Shown here: one piece after another, positions 12,863 through 23,978 of the stretch | Numbering within the stretch: position 1 is the first letter of the stretch | Layout of the letters: every line of letters begins with the position of its first letter | Origin: Punica granatum | Taxonomy: Eukaryota; Streptophyta; Magnoliopsida; Myrtales; Lythraceae | Reading direction: 5' to 3' | NCBI RefSeq assembly: GCF_007655135.1 | Contig: NC_045128.1 | Coordinates: 35,744,811-35,808,810, forward strand | Length of the DNA stretch: 64,000 bases | Program-made: the position numbers and the translations under genes | Notes under the pieces: model-generated | The model's database searches: none | What the model saw: the letters and a program-made list of their open reading frames with translations, nothing else | Told to the model about the DNA's origin: nothing

Positions 12863-13082
12863 GGTTGCGTTTGGTTTCATAGTAGGATTTTAAAATCAAA
12901 TTTTGAGTGGAATAAATAGGGCCCACCCTTTGACTTTGTATGAGTTATGTTGTTTTGTTGTGGAAAAAAGTGGTATAAATGGGGTCCACTCTTTGACTTT
13001 GTATGAGTTATTTTGTTTTGTAGTGGATAGAGTTAAGTTAGAATTGTGATTCTAAAATAGAATCTTGAAACCAAACAGGCCC
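12863..13082. mobile_element. PIF/Harbinger-like MITE, 220 bp
   Basis: Terminal inverted repeats of the 'GG(T/C)..GTTTGGTTTC' type are flanked by a TAA duplication (12860-12862 and 13083-13085). This fits Tourist-like elements, which duplicate TWA. Inside, a unit of about 60 bp containing 'ctttgactttgtatgagtta' is repeated in tandem (about 12908-12966 and 12969-13027). It has no coding capacity. Confidence 0.75.
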
Positions 13083-13308
13083 TAAATCCCTATTTTTTGG
13101 TGTTCCCAACCAAATTTTTCGCCATAAGAATTTTTCTCTATCACGAAAACTTTCCATCCTAATTAATTGAAAAATAAAATTAAGAAAGTGACTAGTTTAG
13201 TCAATTCTTATTTTGTTTGATACCCCCAATTCTTAATGAATTGACTAATTAATGAAGGTTGCAAACTATCTTTCTTTCTTTCTTTTCACCAACCTCCCAC
13301 AGTACCCA

Positions 13309-13335
13309 CCCCCCCCCCCCCCCCCCCCCCCCCCC
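13309..13335. repeat. Poly(C) tract, 27 C
   Basis: An uninterrupted run of C is preceded by CTTT repeats (about 13269-13287) and followed by a long T run (13355-13366). It is probably unstable; the exact length may be a sequencing or assembly estimate. Confidence 0.9.
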
Positions 13336-13366
13336 ACACAAAAACCGCTTTTCCTTTTTTTTTTTT

Positions 13367-13826
13367 GTAAATTACACTGTTGGTACAAAATATTTTATAA
13401 ATGTTTCATTATGGTTCAAAAAGTTTTTTTCGCTACATGATATTACAAAATGTTTCAAAATTGTTTCATGATGGTACAAATCGTCAATTGGCCCTAACGC
13501 CATTAATGTTTTTCTGACGTGGTGCGTCTTATGTGTCACTTTTGTTACGTGGAACCAATCATAGTGCGCCACGTCATTTAAGAGAAAATAAAATTTTAAA
13601 AAGTTCAAAAAAATACAAAAAATAATTTAAAAATACAAAAAAAGAGTAAAATTTTTGAAAAAAAAAAAAAAAAATTGAAAATTTTGAAAATTATTTTGAA
13701 AAATTTTTAAATTTTAAATTATTTTAAAATACAAAAAATAATTAAAAAATACAAAAAAGAGTAAAAATTTAGAAAAAAATAAAAAAATTTAAAAATTTTG
13801 AAAATTTTGAAAATTTTGAAAATTAT

Positions 13827-13857
<31 letters not shown>

Positions 13858-14209
13858 AATTTCATAAAAATTTTAAATTTAAAATAATAAAAATTATTTT
13901 AAATTTTAAATTTAAATTTTAAATTAAAAGTTTAAAATTATTTTTAAAAGTTTTTAAAATTTAAAATTTTTTTAAAAATTTTAAAAGTTTTAAAATTTTT
14001 AGAATTATTTTAAATTTTTCGGCCACGTCAGCAAGGAGGTGACACGTAGTAGTCACGTCAGCGTCGACTTGACGGCGTCAAGCTCGAGTTGACGGTTTGT
14101 ACCATCATGAAACAATTTTGAAATATTTTGTACAATCATGTAGCGAAAAAAAATTTTTGGATCATAATGAAATATTTTTAAAACATTTTGGACCACCGTT
14201 GCAATTTAC
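13367..14209. mobile_element. Non-autonomous long-TIR element (MULE-like), 843 bp
   Basis: The left end (13367-13487) and right end (14089-14209) are inverted repeats of about 120 bp sharing, for example, 'ttcgctacatgat' and 'ttgtttcatgatggtacaaa'. Weaker symmetry extends inward through paired CACGTCA/TGACGTGG-type segments to about 190 bp. The centre is extremely A/T-rich with A and T homopolymers and no coding capacity. The long TIRs suggest a Mutator-like derivative. A 9-bp target duplication cannot be confirmed because the flanks are T-rich. The insertion is absent from the homologous block near 32.9 kb. Confidence 0.75.
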
Positions 14210-14984
14210 TATTTTTTCTTAGATAATGAATGTTGCACATGAAAAATAGCAAGTCAGAAATAAAATATTAAAAACCCGATGATGATGTCATGTCTTACGC
14301 ATTTGACCCCGCGCGGGTGTCTGGCCTTTGTCAGTAAAGGAGCATCCGTACAGTTCATCCACACAGAAAGACTATTTTAGGTGCAACTAATTTTTCTAGT
14401 TACTAATAATAATCTTATCAATTTGGCAGGTTCTATATATACATGTATATAAAATTATATACTATAATCGTATACTTAAGCTCTTGGGAACCGAAACAAA
14501 TGACTTGGTTTTGATGGGATTAGGAGTCGGGGGCAAGTGGATTTGTGATTTTAATTGGTCGAAAGTCACATGATTATGATTTTGTTGACAACTAAAAGAT
14601 ACTTTTTTTCCTGCAAAAATAGAAGATCCTTTCTTTTTGCAGAAAACTTCAAATAGACGCTATTACAACATGACATGACCTCCAATTAATTAACGATTTT
14701 CAATTTATACTAATACTAATCTTTGAAATATAATCTCAATGCCAAATTTTGGGTTCAATTACACATATGTAAATATACTAATTATGGCTCTATTTACAAT
14801 ACTGAATTGAAAATAGGATGGAACCATGCCAGTGTCCAAATACAAGCAGATATCACCAGTCTCGTTTGAAAAATTGAAAATATCCCGGGTCAGATGGACT
14901 ACCACGATTGCATTGTCTTGGAATACCAAATTCTACTAGTTCACCATGGAAACATTGGACGTACACTTGCACATTCAATTATCT

Positions 14985-15100
14985 ACTATATATGCACTTT
15001 GCTTTGGTTTGGTACCAAAATTCTCCCAAAGAATCCAATAGTTTTGCGGCTTATTTAGCCAAGTCGGGTGTTGATAGGCCTTCTGATTTCGTTGTTTGAC
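14985..15100 (+). mobile_element. LINE RNase H C-terminal remnant
   Basis: The plus-strand frame ends with 'PKESNSFAAYLAKSGVDRPS' then DFVV and a stop. This matches the RNase H tail of plant LINEs (…REAN.CAD.LAKLG…). Upstream sequence in the same frame is not clearly LINE. It lies between the duplicated blocks. Confidence 0.55.
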
Positions 15101-15116
15101 CGTAGGGGTTGTTTTG

Positions 15117-18100
15117 TGAAAGATAATTCCCGTAGCCCAAGTAACTCGCTAGTGTTCATGATGTTTGGCTGCTTTTAACAGCGTAATAACAAGTAACTGA
15201 ACATCTCTTACAGCCCTGCTCTTCCTAATTCTCTCTAAATATATATTTCTGTTTATTTATCTTAAATTTTCATTTAAAGCAATTGTACCTTTTTTTTCAA
15301 TTACAAAAGAGTTTTATATGGTTTAATTAGTAAAAGAAAATGAAAATGACATAAAGAGAAATGGGTAGTCTATACATGCTTATATCCTTTACGATTATGT
15401 CTGAAATTAGTCTATTTGACGCTCATGTTGACGAGATGTTGATTCGCATATAACTCATAGGTGTTGCTGTTAGGATGATAATTCCTTGTTCTAGCTGGAA
15501 ATAAAGACCTATAAATGTGCATTTTACTTTAATTTAAAAATAATTAGAGTTCAGTGACGTATTAATATATTTAAAATAATAATATCTCTGGATTCAATCT
15601 CGAACAATGCGCCAAATAATATGATACACGTAAAGATGTATATAAATTTGAATTTTTATACACTTGAGAGAGCCAGTCAATAAATATTAAATTAATATAA
15701 CACGTTTATGCTTATCCTTTTCCCTTGAACAATACAAATGCAAGCGGCACGGGGTGCGGGTCCACATCGTTCTAGATGAGATGTGAATAGGAATGTGTGG
15801 ATCCGAGTATCATTTTTTTTTACGATATTCAGACCCTATCCTATAAGGGATATGTTTTAAAATTTTGGAACTGGATCTTACCATGTTAAGTTTTGGAATC
15901 GGAATCTACCCACTATAGGTTTTGAGTACCTTGATGGAACCAGTAAATTTTTTTATCTCTCTAAATAAAATCGAAATTATCTCATCTATAATAAATAATC
16001 ACGTAAAACAGAATGTCAATATAGATTTAGATTTTTTTTAAAATTAGTAATTTTTTTTAATATAGGAATATCTAAATATAACTATACATATAATGGGAAA
16101 AATTATTATTCGGATCAAGGTATCAGTTTTGGTTTCGATTCTGGATACCATATATGTAAGAATCGGAACTGAAATCGGTTTTTATCGATTCCGTATTTTA
16201 ATACCCGGACCCTATCATATTTTTAATACGAACTACTCGGACCCTATTCTAACGGATAGGTTCTACTGATTCCGGGTATATTCAGTATCCATGCACACTT
16301 CAGATGTGAAGGGTTTCTGACACTTCTGACGAACATGTGATCGCTTCCATCGACAGACAAACAACAAAGCCTTGCAAACGGATCTATAAAATGCCACCTA
16401 TGTGGCTAATGGTTTGTTAAAACATTCAGAAACGCTGTTCCTATATGAAAGTCGTCCTGGTCAATTTCTTCCAAACTATTTTTTTTGTGGGTGAACAAGT
16501 TGTTTCAAACCCTCAATTGCCTGTCTCCTCTCCACTTTGAAAATACATCACTTTTTTTTTCTTTTCCATTCATTTTGCCTGAGAAGTAGGAAAAAGCAAT
16601 TTATTTCGAGAGTAATTGAGCAGTGTTCACACTATATATAAGTACGGTCAATTATATTATAAATCTATTATTACTATTTTAGAGTGATGTAATGATGTAA
16701 CATTCACCTTTTCAAAATACTCTTAGTAAAATATTTCTCAATCATCAAGTAGGATTATTATTGTAAATATACATAATAGATGACCATATTTTCCATCAAA
16801 GAGGGTGTAGTACGGTAGCATACATTTAATACTTTATAAGACTATTCATACCTCTTTATTAATTATTAAGATTTATATTTCATTAGTAGACTTTCCTTAT
16901 AATAGGGAAAAAAAAAGCTATCATATTTTCCCTCCATTACTTCACTTTCCTAGACACTCTTTCCTCTCCTTATGTACATATCTTTCCTTTTGTTTTAAAA
17001 TCTAACATAATTATTGATTTATTAATTAATTTTAAACAAATTTATTAATCAATCAATAATTTGCAAATAGTTGGTCAATAATCTACATTAGGTCACTATA
17101 ATATTTTCTTTTACTTAAATTTATATTGTTAGTTTAAGTTAATTTTTTTAGCAATTCAAAATCATGTAAATCCTGCACATAGAGCCTGTATGTTTATATA
17201 TATATATATCATCACATATATAATTTTTTATGTTATTTCCGGTATTTGTTTCCATGAATAAGGTAAAATATTTTACGGGGCCTTTGTTTCGCCAAATCAT
17301 CATGGAAATCTAGGAACTCACGTATTGCCCAGTAATGTGTACCGTTTCCGAACCCAAAAATCCCAAATTGGTATTTACCGGACGCCAAAACTTTCCCTTA
17401 CTTGGAAGGAAAGATATCCTCTCTTTAAGGGGCGTTTGGTTCGCTGATTATTAGACTACGTGGAATGATAAATTACTTGGAAAATATGACATGTAATATG
17501 GGTTTCTAGTAATCTAGATGGTTTTATAATATTGCGGCATTTGGTATGTGCATTTAGCTATGGGGAAGTATATCATAATGCCTTATTACGGTGTTTGGTA
17601 CGAAAATTGGATTGACATGAAGATACAAATTTACAAATATGGCCCCGTTATATAAATTTATTTAAGTGATGATGAAGCTAATTATAAGTGAAATATGGAA
17701 AAGATACTAAATATTTTTTAACTAATTCTATGCATAGAAAATTATTATTTATTTAAAACTTATAAATTTAACGAATCGTTCTGAATATAAATAATTAGTA
17801 TATGTACGAATTCATATCTAATAATAATAACGGCTACTTATTTATTTATTTTACTTATAATTTTCAATATTGTTTTAATGTGCTTACTACACGTAAACTT
17901 AATACACAATATATGTTTATGTCCATATAACATATACATCATGTTATATGTACTTAAAAAAAATTCCAGCAATTATATATATATATATATGTGTGTGTGT
18001 ATGTGTAAACTAAGACTTATATAAACCGGAGCAGTAGCGAAAGTGAGTTTTCATAGGGTAATTGTCACTGCTTATAGACCCGAATGAAGCTTGGATAAAA

Positions 18101-20760
18101 AATCGTAATAATAACCAAAAAAAAGAAAAAAAGAAAAAGGGTAATCGTTACCCACATGAACAAGTGAGATTAAATTATAAAAATAATTTAAAAAGTAAAA
18201 AAAATAAGACTACGTACCACAGAGAGGGTAATCTCATAGTACCACTCGATGTAATCTACAAAGGCCCATAAAAGTCCGGAAATTTCAAAATTAGGATTTA
18301 CGGGCTTGAGATTCCCTCCAAATGAGGGAATGTCCAGGTATTTCAAACAGTTTAATACATCTTTCAAAATTTTGAGGTCAAGTTTTTAAAATAAATAAAA
18401 AAATTGCGAGATTGTTATCATATAACAAATCGATTGGGATCGATTTGAGATAAGCGACACCCATTGGACATCCAAAAATAGATGGAATACAACGCAAAAG
18501 GTTGTCCCCTATCTAAAACCTCATGAAAAGCATTATTGCTGTATCAGCTATTGAACACTTTTTGATATCGGTCCTTGCTTAAAATTTCAACATCGCATTA
18601 CAAGCCTAAGTTTGATAATATTTGATGCTATATGAAGTCAGCGCCATATTTAATCTAATTTGTAATTAATAATTAATAATTGATAGATAAGTCAGATCCA
18701 TTGAATCAATAATAAGATGTGGTTATACACCCAAAAAACAATTCACACGAAAAAATAATAAGATGCGATTAACTCAGGTATTTACTTCCTGTTTTGAAAT
18801 AAATATTTCATCATTACAAGAGAAAATATAAAAATCAATAAAAATTATTGGGTAACTGACCGACCTCTATCAGTCATCAGGCGTCCACCTGCTCTGATTA
18901 TAAGTAATTCTATAGACTGCGGACCCCGTTATACTAATAGAGTTGGTGAAATCAGCTCACTAGTAATGCAACTTATCAACTATGTCACATCTCGTTAATT
19001 AGTCATCGCATCATTCAACTATTAGGTAGAATTTCAATTTTATCTCTAGGGAAGTTAATTAGCCATTAGGTACTTGGATTGGATGGGGAGGCCGCATGAC
19101 TGGACAACTTTTTTACCGAGGATTTTCAGTCCCCTTGGACCTCATGTCATGCCATGCTATGGCCATTATATTAGCAGTATCCACATCTTACTAGAAGCAA
19201 TTTCTATACTAGCGTTCACATTATCTAATCCAACCTTAAATTAATAAATAACATTAGCTCGCGTACTTTTGGGATTAATAATGTATAATTTTCAGAATGC
19301 GACTTCAACCTCGATTTTTGTAAAAATTTTAAGATGGGTAATTGTACGGACTTGGGCAGCAGTTGGGACGTAGCTTTTGTTTGGTTCAATAAACTTAATC
19401 TTTCATATAATCGTAAAGGAAATTGCGTTCACACTCTTCGGAATTAAAGTAACTAGGATCCAACCCGTGCAATGCCGTGTGTCGGGAAAAATATTTTTGC
19501 CAAGTTTTTAATTTATAACAATAATTTGTGTAATGACCGATATACATTATAATCGAAATTAATTATAACATTATAAAACTACTTATGTGTAAATATTATG
19601 AACATCGATTGATAGAAAATGATCTAGATTTTCTATACCATGTTATAATAAATAATACTTTATATAGTATAAAAGTGAATATTTTCTCGTAAATTAAATT
19701 TTCAATATTTCTAATTAGAAAACTATGATCGCAATACAATAATTCTTAAGTTGCCGTTAATTTTAAGTGGATGAAATTTATTTGCAACATACTGATTCAA
19801 AAAATTCATTAAAAATATCTCGTTGTCATAGTCAAATCAATGCTCAAGTGAAAATTACTCTAAGCCAATAGACTAGCGTGAGCTTGCATTTAACTGGAAT
19901 AATTAGGATATTTTTAACATCAAAGATGAAAATACCACAATTTAAATTGGCTATTAATTGAAATAGGTATTTCACCAATGTGGGTTAGTTCCAATGATTC
20001 GGCATATATTATTCTTAAGCGAGTTTTAGATTTAAGTATTGTTAATGAAGAAAATATACTATTGGGAGAGTTGGATCCCCTAGAGTTAAGCTCGTTGGAC
20101 TCTGAATACCGTATGGTGCAAACAAAAAGGAAAAAGAAAAGTATGTATTATATAGCTAATAAATAAACATTAAAAAATTAAAAAATATGATTTTTCTAAA
20201 AGAAGAAAAAAGGAAAAAGATGAGTAGGGTGGAAAACCCGCCCTACTCGCCCCCATATTGCCATATGGGATCTGCAATAACTATCAGATCAAATATAATA
20301 TAATATAATTCACTGAATTAATTAGCCCATAACAATGCATATACAGCAACTGCATGCATTTGTTTGTATTTTTTTTTGGCAAGGAGGTCCTAATAGACAT
20401 CATTGTACAATAAAATAGATATTCTAATAATTAATAAAGAGATACGGATAGTTTTTCCAAATATCAATATTAAAATTTCTTAATTACCAAGCAAGGACGT
20501 ATGCTATTGCACTACAACTTCTTTTAATTGCATTTGTTTGTACTTAATTCGTCCATTATGCTTGGCAACTTGCAACTTTACGCAAGAGGACACACCATGT
20601 ATGATATATATGATCGTTTCAGAGAGTTTTCCGAGCTGTGTACTCTCGATGGTTGTGATGCTGTGATTTCTAGACCGGTTACCTTTTGATGTGGAATTGA
20701 TAAAAAGCACATTAGATTTTAATCTTGGCTGCTACTGGATCATAAGTCTGTCACGAAAAC
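15117..20760. repeat. Segmental-duplication block, copy B
   Basis: Colinear with copies A and C (anchors are given under copy A). Strong B/C matches include 15718-15780 with 28708-28780, 17270-17460 with 29245-29490, 18590-18720 with 31130-31260, and 19130-19240 with 31630-31668 plus 32255-32330. Its right end (about 20640-20740) matches copy A at 7745-7880, where the MADS 3' end begins. The intact MADS gene starts about 3.2 kb further on. No gene lies inside; a hAT-like MITE is inserted at 15788. Confidence 0.8.
15788..16302. mobile_element. hAT-like MITE, 515 bp, with 8-bp target duplication
   Basis: The element starts TAGGAATGTGTGGAT and ends ATCCATGCACACTTCA, imperfect terminal inverted repeats of the 'TAGGGGTGTGCATGG' kind. 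It is flanked by a perfect 8-bp direct repeat GATGTGAA (15780-15787 and 16303-16310), the duplication length of hAT elements. The homologous position in copy C (about 28774-28788) has an uninterrupted single site. Internal inverted symmetry (GGACCCTAT-type motifs) is present and coding capacity is absent. Confidence 0.8.
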
Positions 20761-22343
20761 AATGTCCCTACAGATGTTGCACGTCCGTAATGTTGTTTCT
20801 TAGAGCGCACGCGCCCTTGCTTTCCACAACCACTTATACGGACCATAACGCCTATATATGTATATGCAAATGTCACATCTGTTCCCTCTTTCTTTTTGCC
20901 CTTTCCATTTGGCTCGGTTGGTTCCCAATTTTCTTTACAGTTCTAGTTCAGTTCCCCTCTGGTCATATGAAAGTGCAGTTAGCGGCTATTTAATGATGAT
21001 ATCTCTACCTAGTCGAGGAAACCGGTCGTGAGATAAAACAATGGCTTCAAGACATCCCGAGTTCACATAGAAAATTGAGTCCATGTGTTGCTTTGCCCCA
21101 ATTTTGCTATGCTTATTCTGGTACACTTGCTAGAGGCGCAGGCTGCTGGTAAGCTCGAGATGTACAAGTCATGAGTCGCGCTCGCAGTTGGCTGCTTGAT
21201 TCGCATCTCTCTTACTGCTCAAAATTGAAGTTCAATTAATAAAGTGATGATATAGTGATGATGTTGTACATTCATAGAAAAAAGTTCATATTGTTAGTGC
21301 ATAAGATAATACCTACTACGGGCTGGCTCGGTGGTCGAACAGCGGGATATTCTTGGTAAAGACCGAACTCGAGTAATTATGAAGCCATGATTTGCGAAAG
21401 ATTTTACTTCCCGCTGGATCACTTGCATTACGGCAAGTGTGATGGGACTAATTTATCTGTTCCGGAAACACTTCATTTGGAAAAAGGAGAAGGGGGGCAA
21501 AAAAAAAAACAAACAAACAGAGAGTGAGAGAGAAAAGTGAATTTAGTGATGGCAATGGTGTTGATAAAAAATCATACTCGTGGATATCGTATTATTTTTT
21601 GCACTTTTTAACCACACTAAATGATTATAGTGTGAAAATGATTTTTACTTTCAAAAACCACCACGATACAGTATGAATATGGTTTGAATGTAAAACCGCG
21701 GATAAAAACCCACTGCAACCTTTATATATGTTTCTATACTTATATATTAGGTTAATAATCGAACCCATTTTACAAGCCTAATCCCAACGCCACTTGATTT
21801 CTTCATTTATTGAATAAAAACTGATAAATCTATAGACATAAAATACCTAATTTAATAATAATTTTTATTTATTTGGTTTTTATTTAATTTGTTTCTTTAG
21901 TTGTTATGTTTTATAGTTTTTATTTAACTAAATTTTGTGGTGCGGTAAGATGTGGATAATCATGATACTTTGGTGTTGTGAATATGATTTTCAATTATTA
22001 AAACTGCGACGCGTATAATGTATCATGTAGGGCGCAGTTTTTAGATTACGGTGTGATATCTGCACTACACCCGCACTCCTAAAAGTAATGTTATTGGAAG
22101 CACTGAAAAGTACGAGATGGGTAACCACCCATTTGCGTACCATCATGTTGGTGGGAGGGGAAAGAAAGGGGAGGCATCGGGCAAAGAGAGGACAAAAGAC
22201 CTGCAGGCAGGATTTCCTTAATTAATGCATGTTAACGTTTGCAAATCAAGTATGTTAAATAAAATATTTTGCGTTCACGCCATTTTTTTTTTGGGCTCGA
22301 ATGTTCACCCCACCACTTATTTGAATACCCATAAAAAGATTGA
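20761..22343. other. Intergenic, possible SINE around 21313-21480
   Basis: No protein gene was recognised. At 21319-21375 the sequence 'ctggctcggtgg' resembles a Pol III A box and 'gaccgaactcgagt' a degenerate B box about 35 bp later, as in tRNA-derived SINEs. No clear poly(A) end or target duplication was found, so this is only a suggestion. The rest is AT-rich spacer. Confidence 0.35.
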
Positions 22344-22660
22344 GGTCATGTTTGACTTTAAAAAAAAAAATTAACTCAACTCAACTCTACTGCCTTTATC
22401 TTTAATTCAACAATATAATTATTATTTTTTCCCATTTTCTTCAATTTTTTTAACCATTCAATTCAATTTTTAATACTTAATTCTCTCATCTATTCATTAC
22501 TTTTTCCACAATTCAATAATATAATCATTATTTAATCATTACTTTATTTCAACTATTACTTATTTTTTCACACTTTTTTCTCATAATTCAACAACACAAT
22601 CATTACAAATCTATTAAAATCAAAACTCAACTCAACTTAATTCTAATACTAAACACAACC
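22344..22660. mobile_element. MITE, about 317 bp
   Basis: The two ends are inverted repeats: 'ggtcatgtttgac…aactcaactcaact' at the left, and its near reverse complement at the right, ending 'aacacaacc'. A possible 3-bp duplication TGA flanks it (22341-22343, 22661-22663). The inside is AT-rich and non-coding. Superfamily uncertain. Confidence 0.55.
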
Positions 22661-23114
22661 TGAGATTCTTGCTAGGTATATGTACCCGGCGGGACACTGT
22701 TTATTAATAGTTATTCAAGCTGTTAATTTCCTATGGGAATTATTGTTGAAAAAAAACTAATTATAGGCTTCTGCTGTAGGTTGCAATTCTTGTTCATGAT
22801 AAGTCCAAGGAAATTCTAGCTACATCATATGAATGATCTTTCGACTACATTGCGCCACATTTTACGAGTATATTAGCCTTTCTTTTTCATTCTACTTAAT
22901 TTTGTTCGCTCAACAAGTACCTATTAATCTTTCTTTCAATGAGACCGCGATGTACCTTCAACATATTGGCTCAGACTAAACGTACCCTCTACTCCGGCTC
23001 AGGTTTTGTTCTAGCCACGAGATACTTTTAGTGCGTCATGCACCTTGTACTACAAGTGAAGTCCGTCCACATAGAGTTTAGTGCCACATCCCGTGATTGA
23101 GTCGCTATTTATTT

Positions 23115-23600
23115 ATCTATATCATTTTGTAAATTGTAAAATTCCTAAAGTTTAAGCTGATAAGTTATTGGGCTAAGACCTCATATAAGCTTGTGATTTC
23201 TTACTCAATTTTTTTTTTGTATGGGATAACATGTCTCAACACGCTTCATATAAACTTGTGGTTTCTTTCTCAATTTTTCCATTTACGACAACATATCTCA
23301 ACACCCACCCTCACGTGGTATCGTATGGTCCAGCATGTGCCACGTTCCCTTGAACACTTGTCCTCAACAACAGACCACAAGCCGGGCATCCTCTTTAGAG
23401 CTCGGATGAGAGGGGACAAATACCAAACTAGCCTCGAGTTCCACACTCGGCCCTAATTAGAGGTGCACCTTTAACTTCATCGAAACTGGATCAGACCACT
23501 CTCGGGCCTAACTAACATGAGGCGCACTCTTGGCTGCCTCAAAATCGAATATGGCTTGGTGTGAGCCCACTTGTTGAACAATTCCTTTTTTCCTCTTTTT
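23115..23600 (-). mobile_element. TRIM retrotransposon relic, minus strand
   Basis: Read on the minus strand, 23303-23245 and 23233-23115 both begin TGTTGAGA(C/T)ATGTT and resemble the LTR of the complete TRIM at 36384-36952, including a GCCCAATAACTTATCAGCT-type core. The LTR start is thus partly duplicated. 23304-23590 matches the TRIM internal region ('gggctcacacca', 'aggcccga'). The 5' LTR and primer-binding site are missing. It lies 3' of the intact MADS gene. Confidence 0.65.
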
Positions 23601-23978
23601 GGTCGTCACTGGTTGAAGAATTCAGATAAAAAAGGATTCAACACAAATTAAAATGGGGAAAAAGAACAGTTGCTTGCTTTTCTTATCAATTCAAAAGATT
23701 GATCTATAGTTTGTCATTTTCCGTTGCTAATTAGTTACCTGATAAAACAAATGTCAATATATGTGTCTTAACAATACATATACTATATTTGAATTTGATT
23801 AACAAATAACGGCACGTTAGATAGCAATTGCTGTGACTAATTACTCTCTCTTATTGACCCCCTAGTGTTATTATTACCGTCAAAGCAAACTAATGATGAA
23901 CGAACGTCATTTCCCTCTGGAGATCTGTATGTTTGCCATTCGTACTGCATTGATTCGAAATATAACACTGGAAATACA

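Larger units (their letters stand above)
13160..14900. repeat. Second duplicated block (p), copy A, split by a long-TIR element
   Basis: Sequence at 13160-13265 (core 'cttaatgaattga') and again from about 14225 to 14790 (core 'gcatttgacc', then 'gcatccgta', then 'gcagaaaact') matches 32820-33210 in the same order. The 843-bp element at 13367-14209 interrupts it. In the inferred ancestral unit (q block, MADS, p block) this is the 5' flank of the broken MADS gene. Confidence 0.7.

Noticed and set aside
13252..13471. Proline-rich frames over the poly(C) tract
   Set aside because: Artefact of translating a 27-C homopolymer.
21313..21480. Possible tRNA gene from A- and B-box-like motifs
   Set aside because: No cloverleaf can be formed with a proper acceptor stem and anticodon arm; at best a SINE, noted as such with low confidence.
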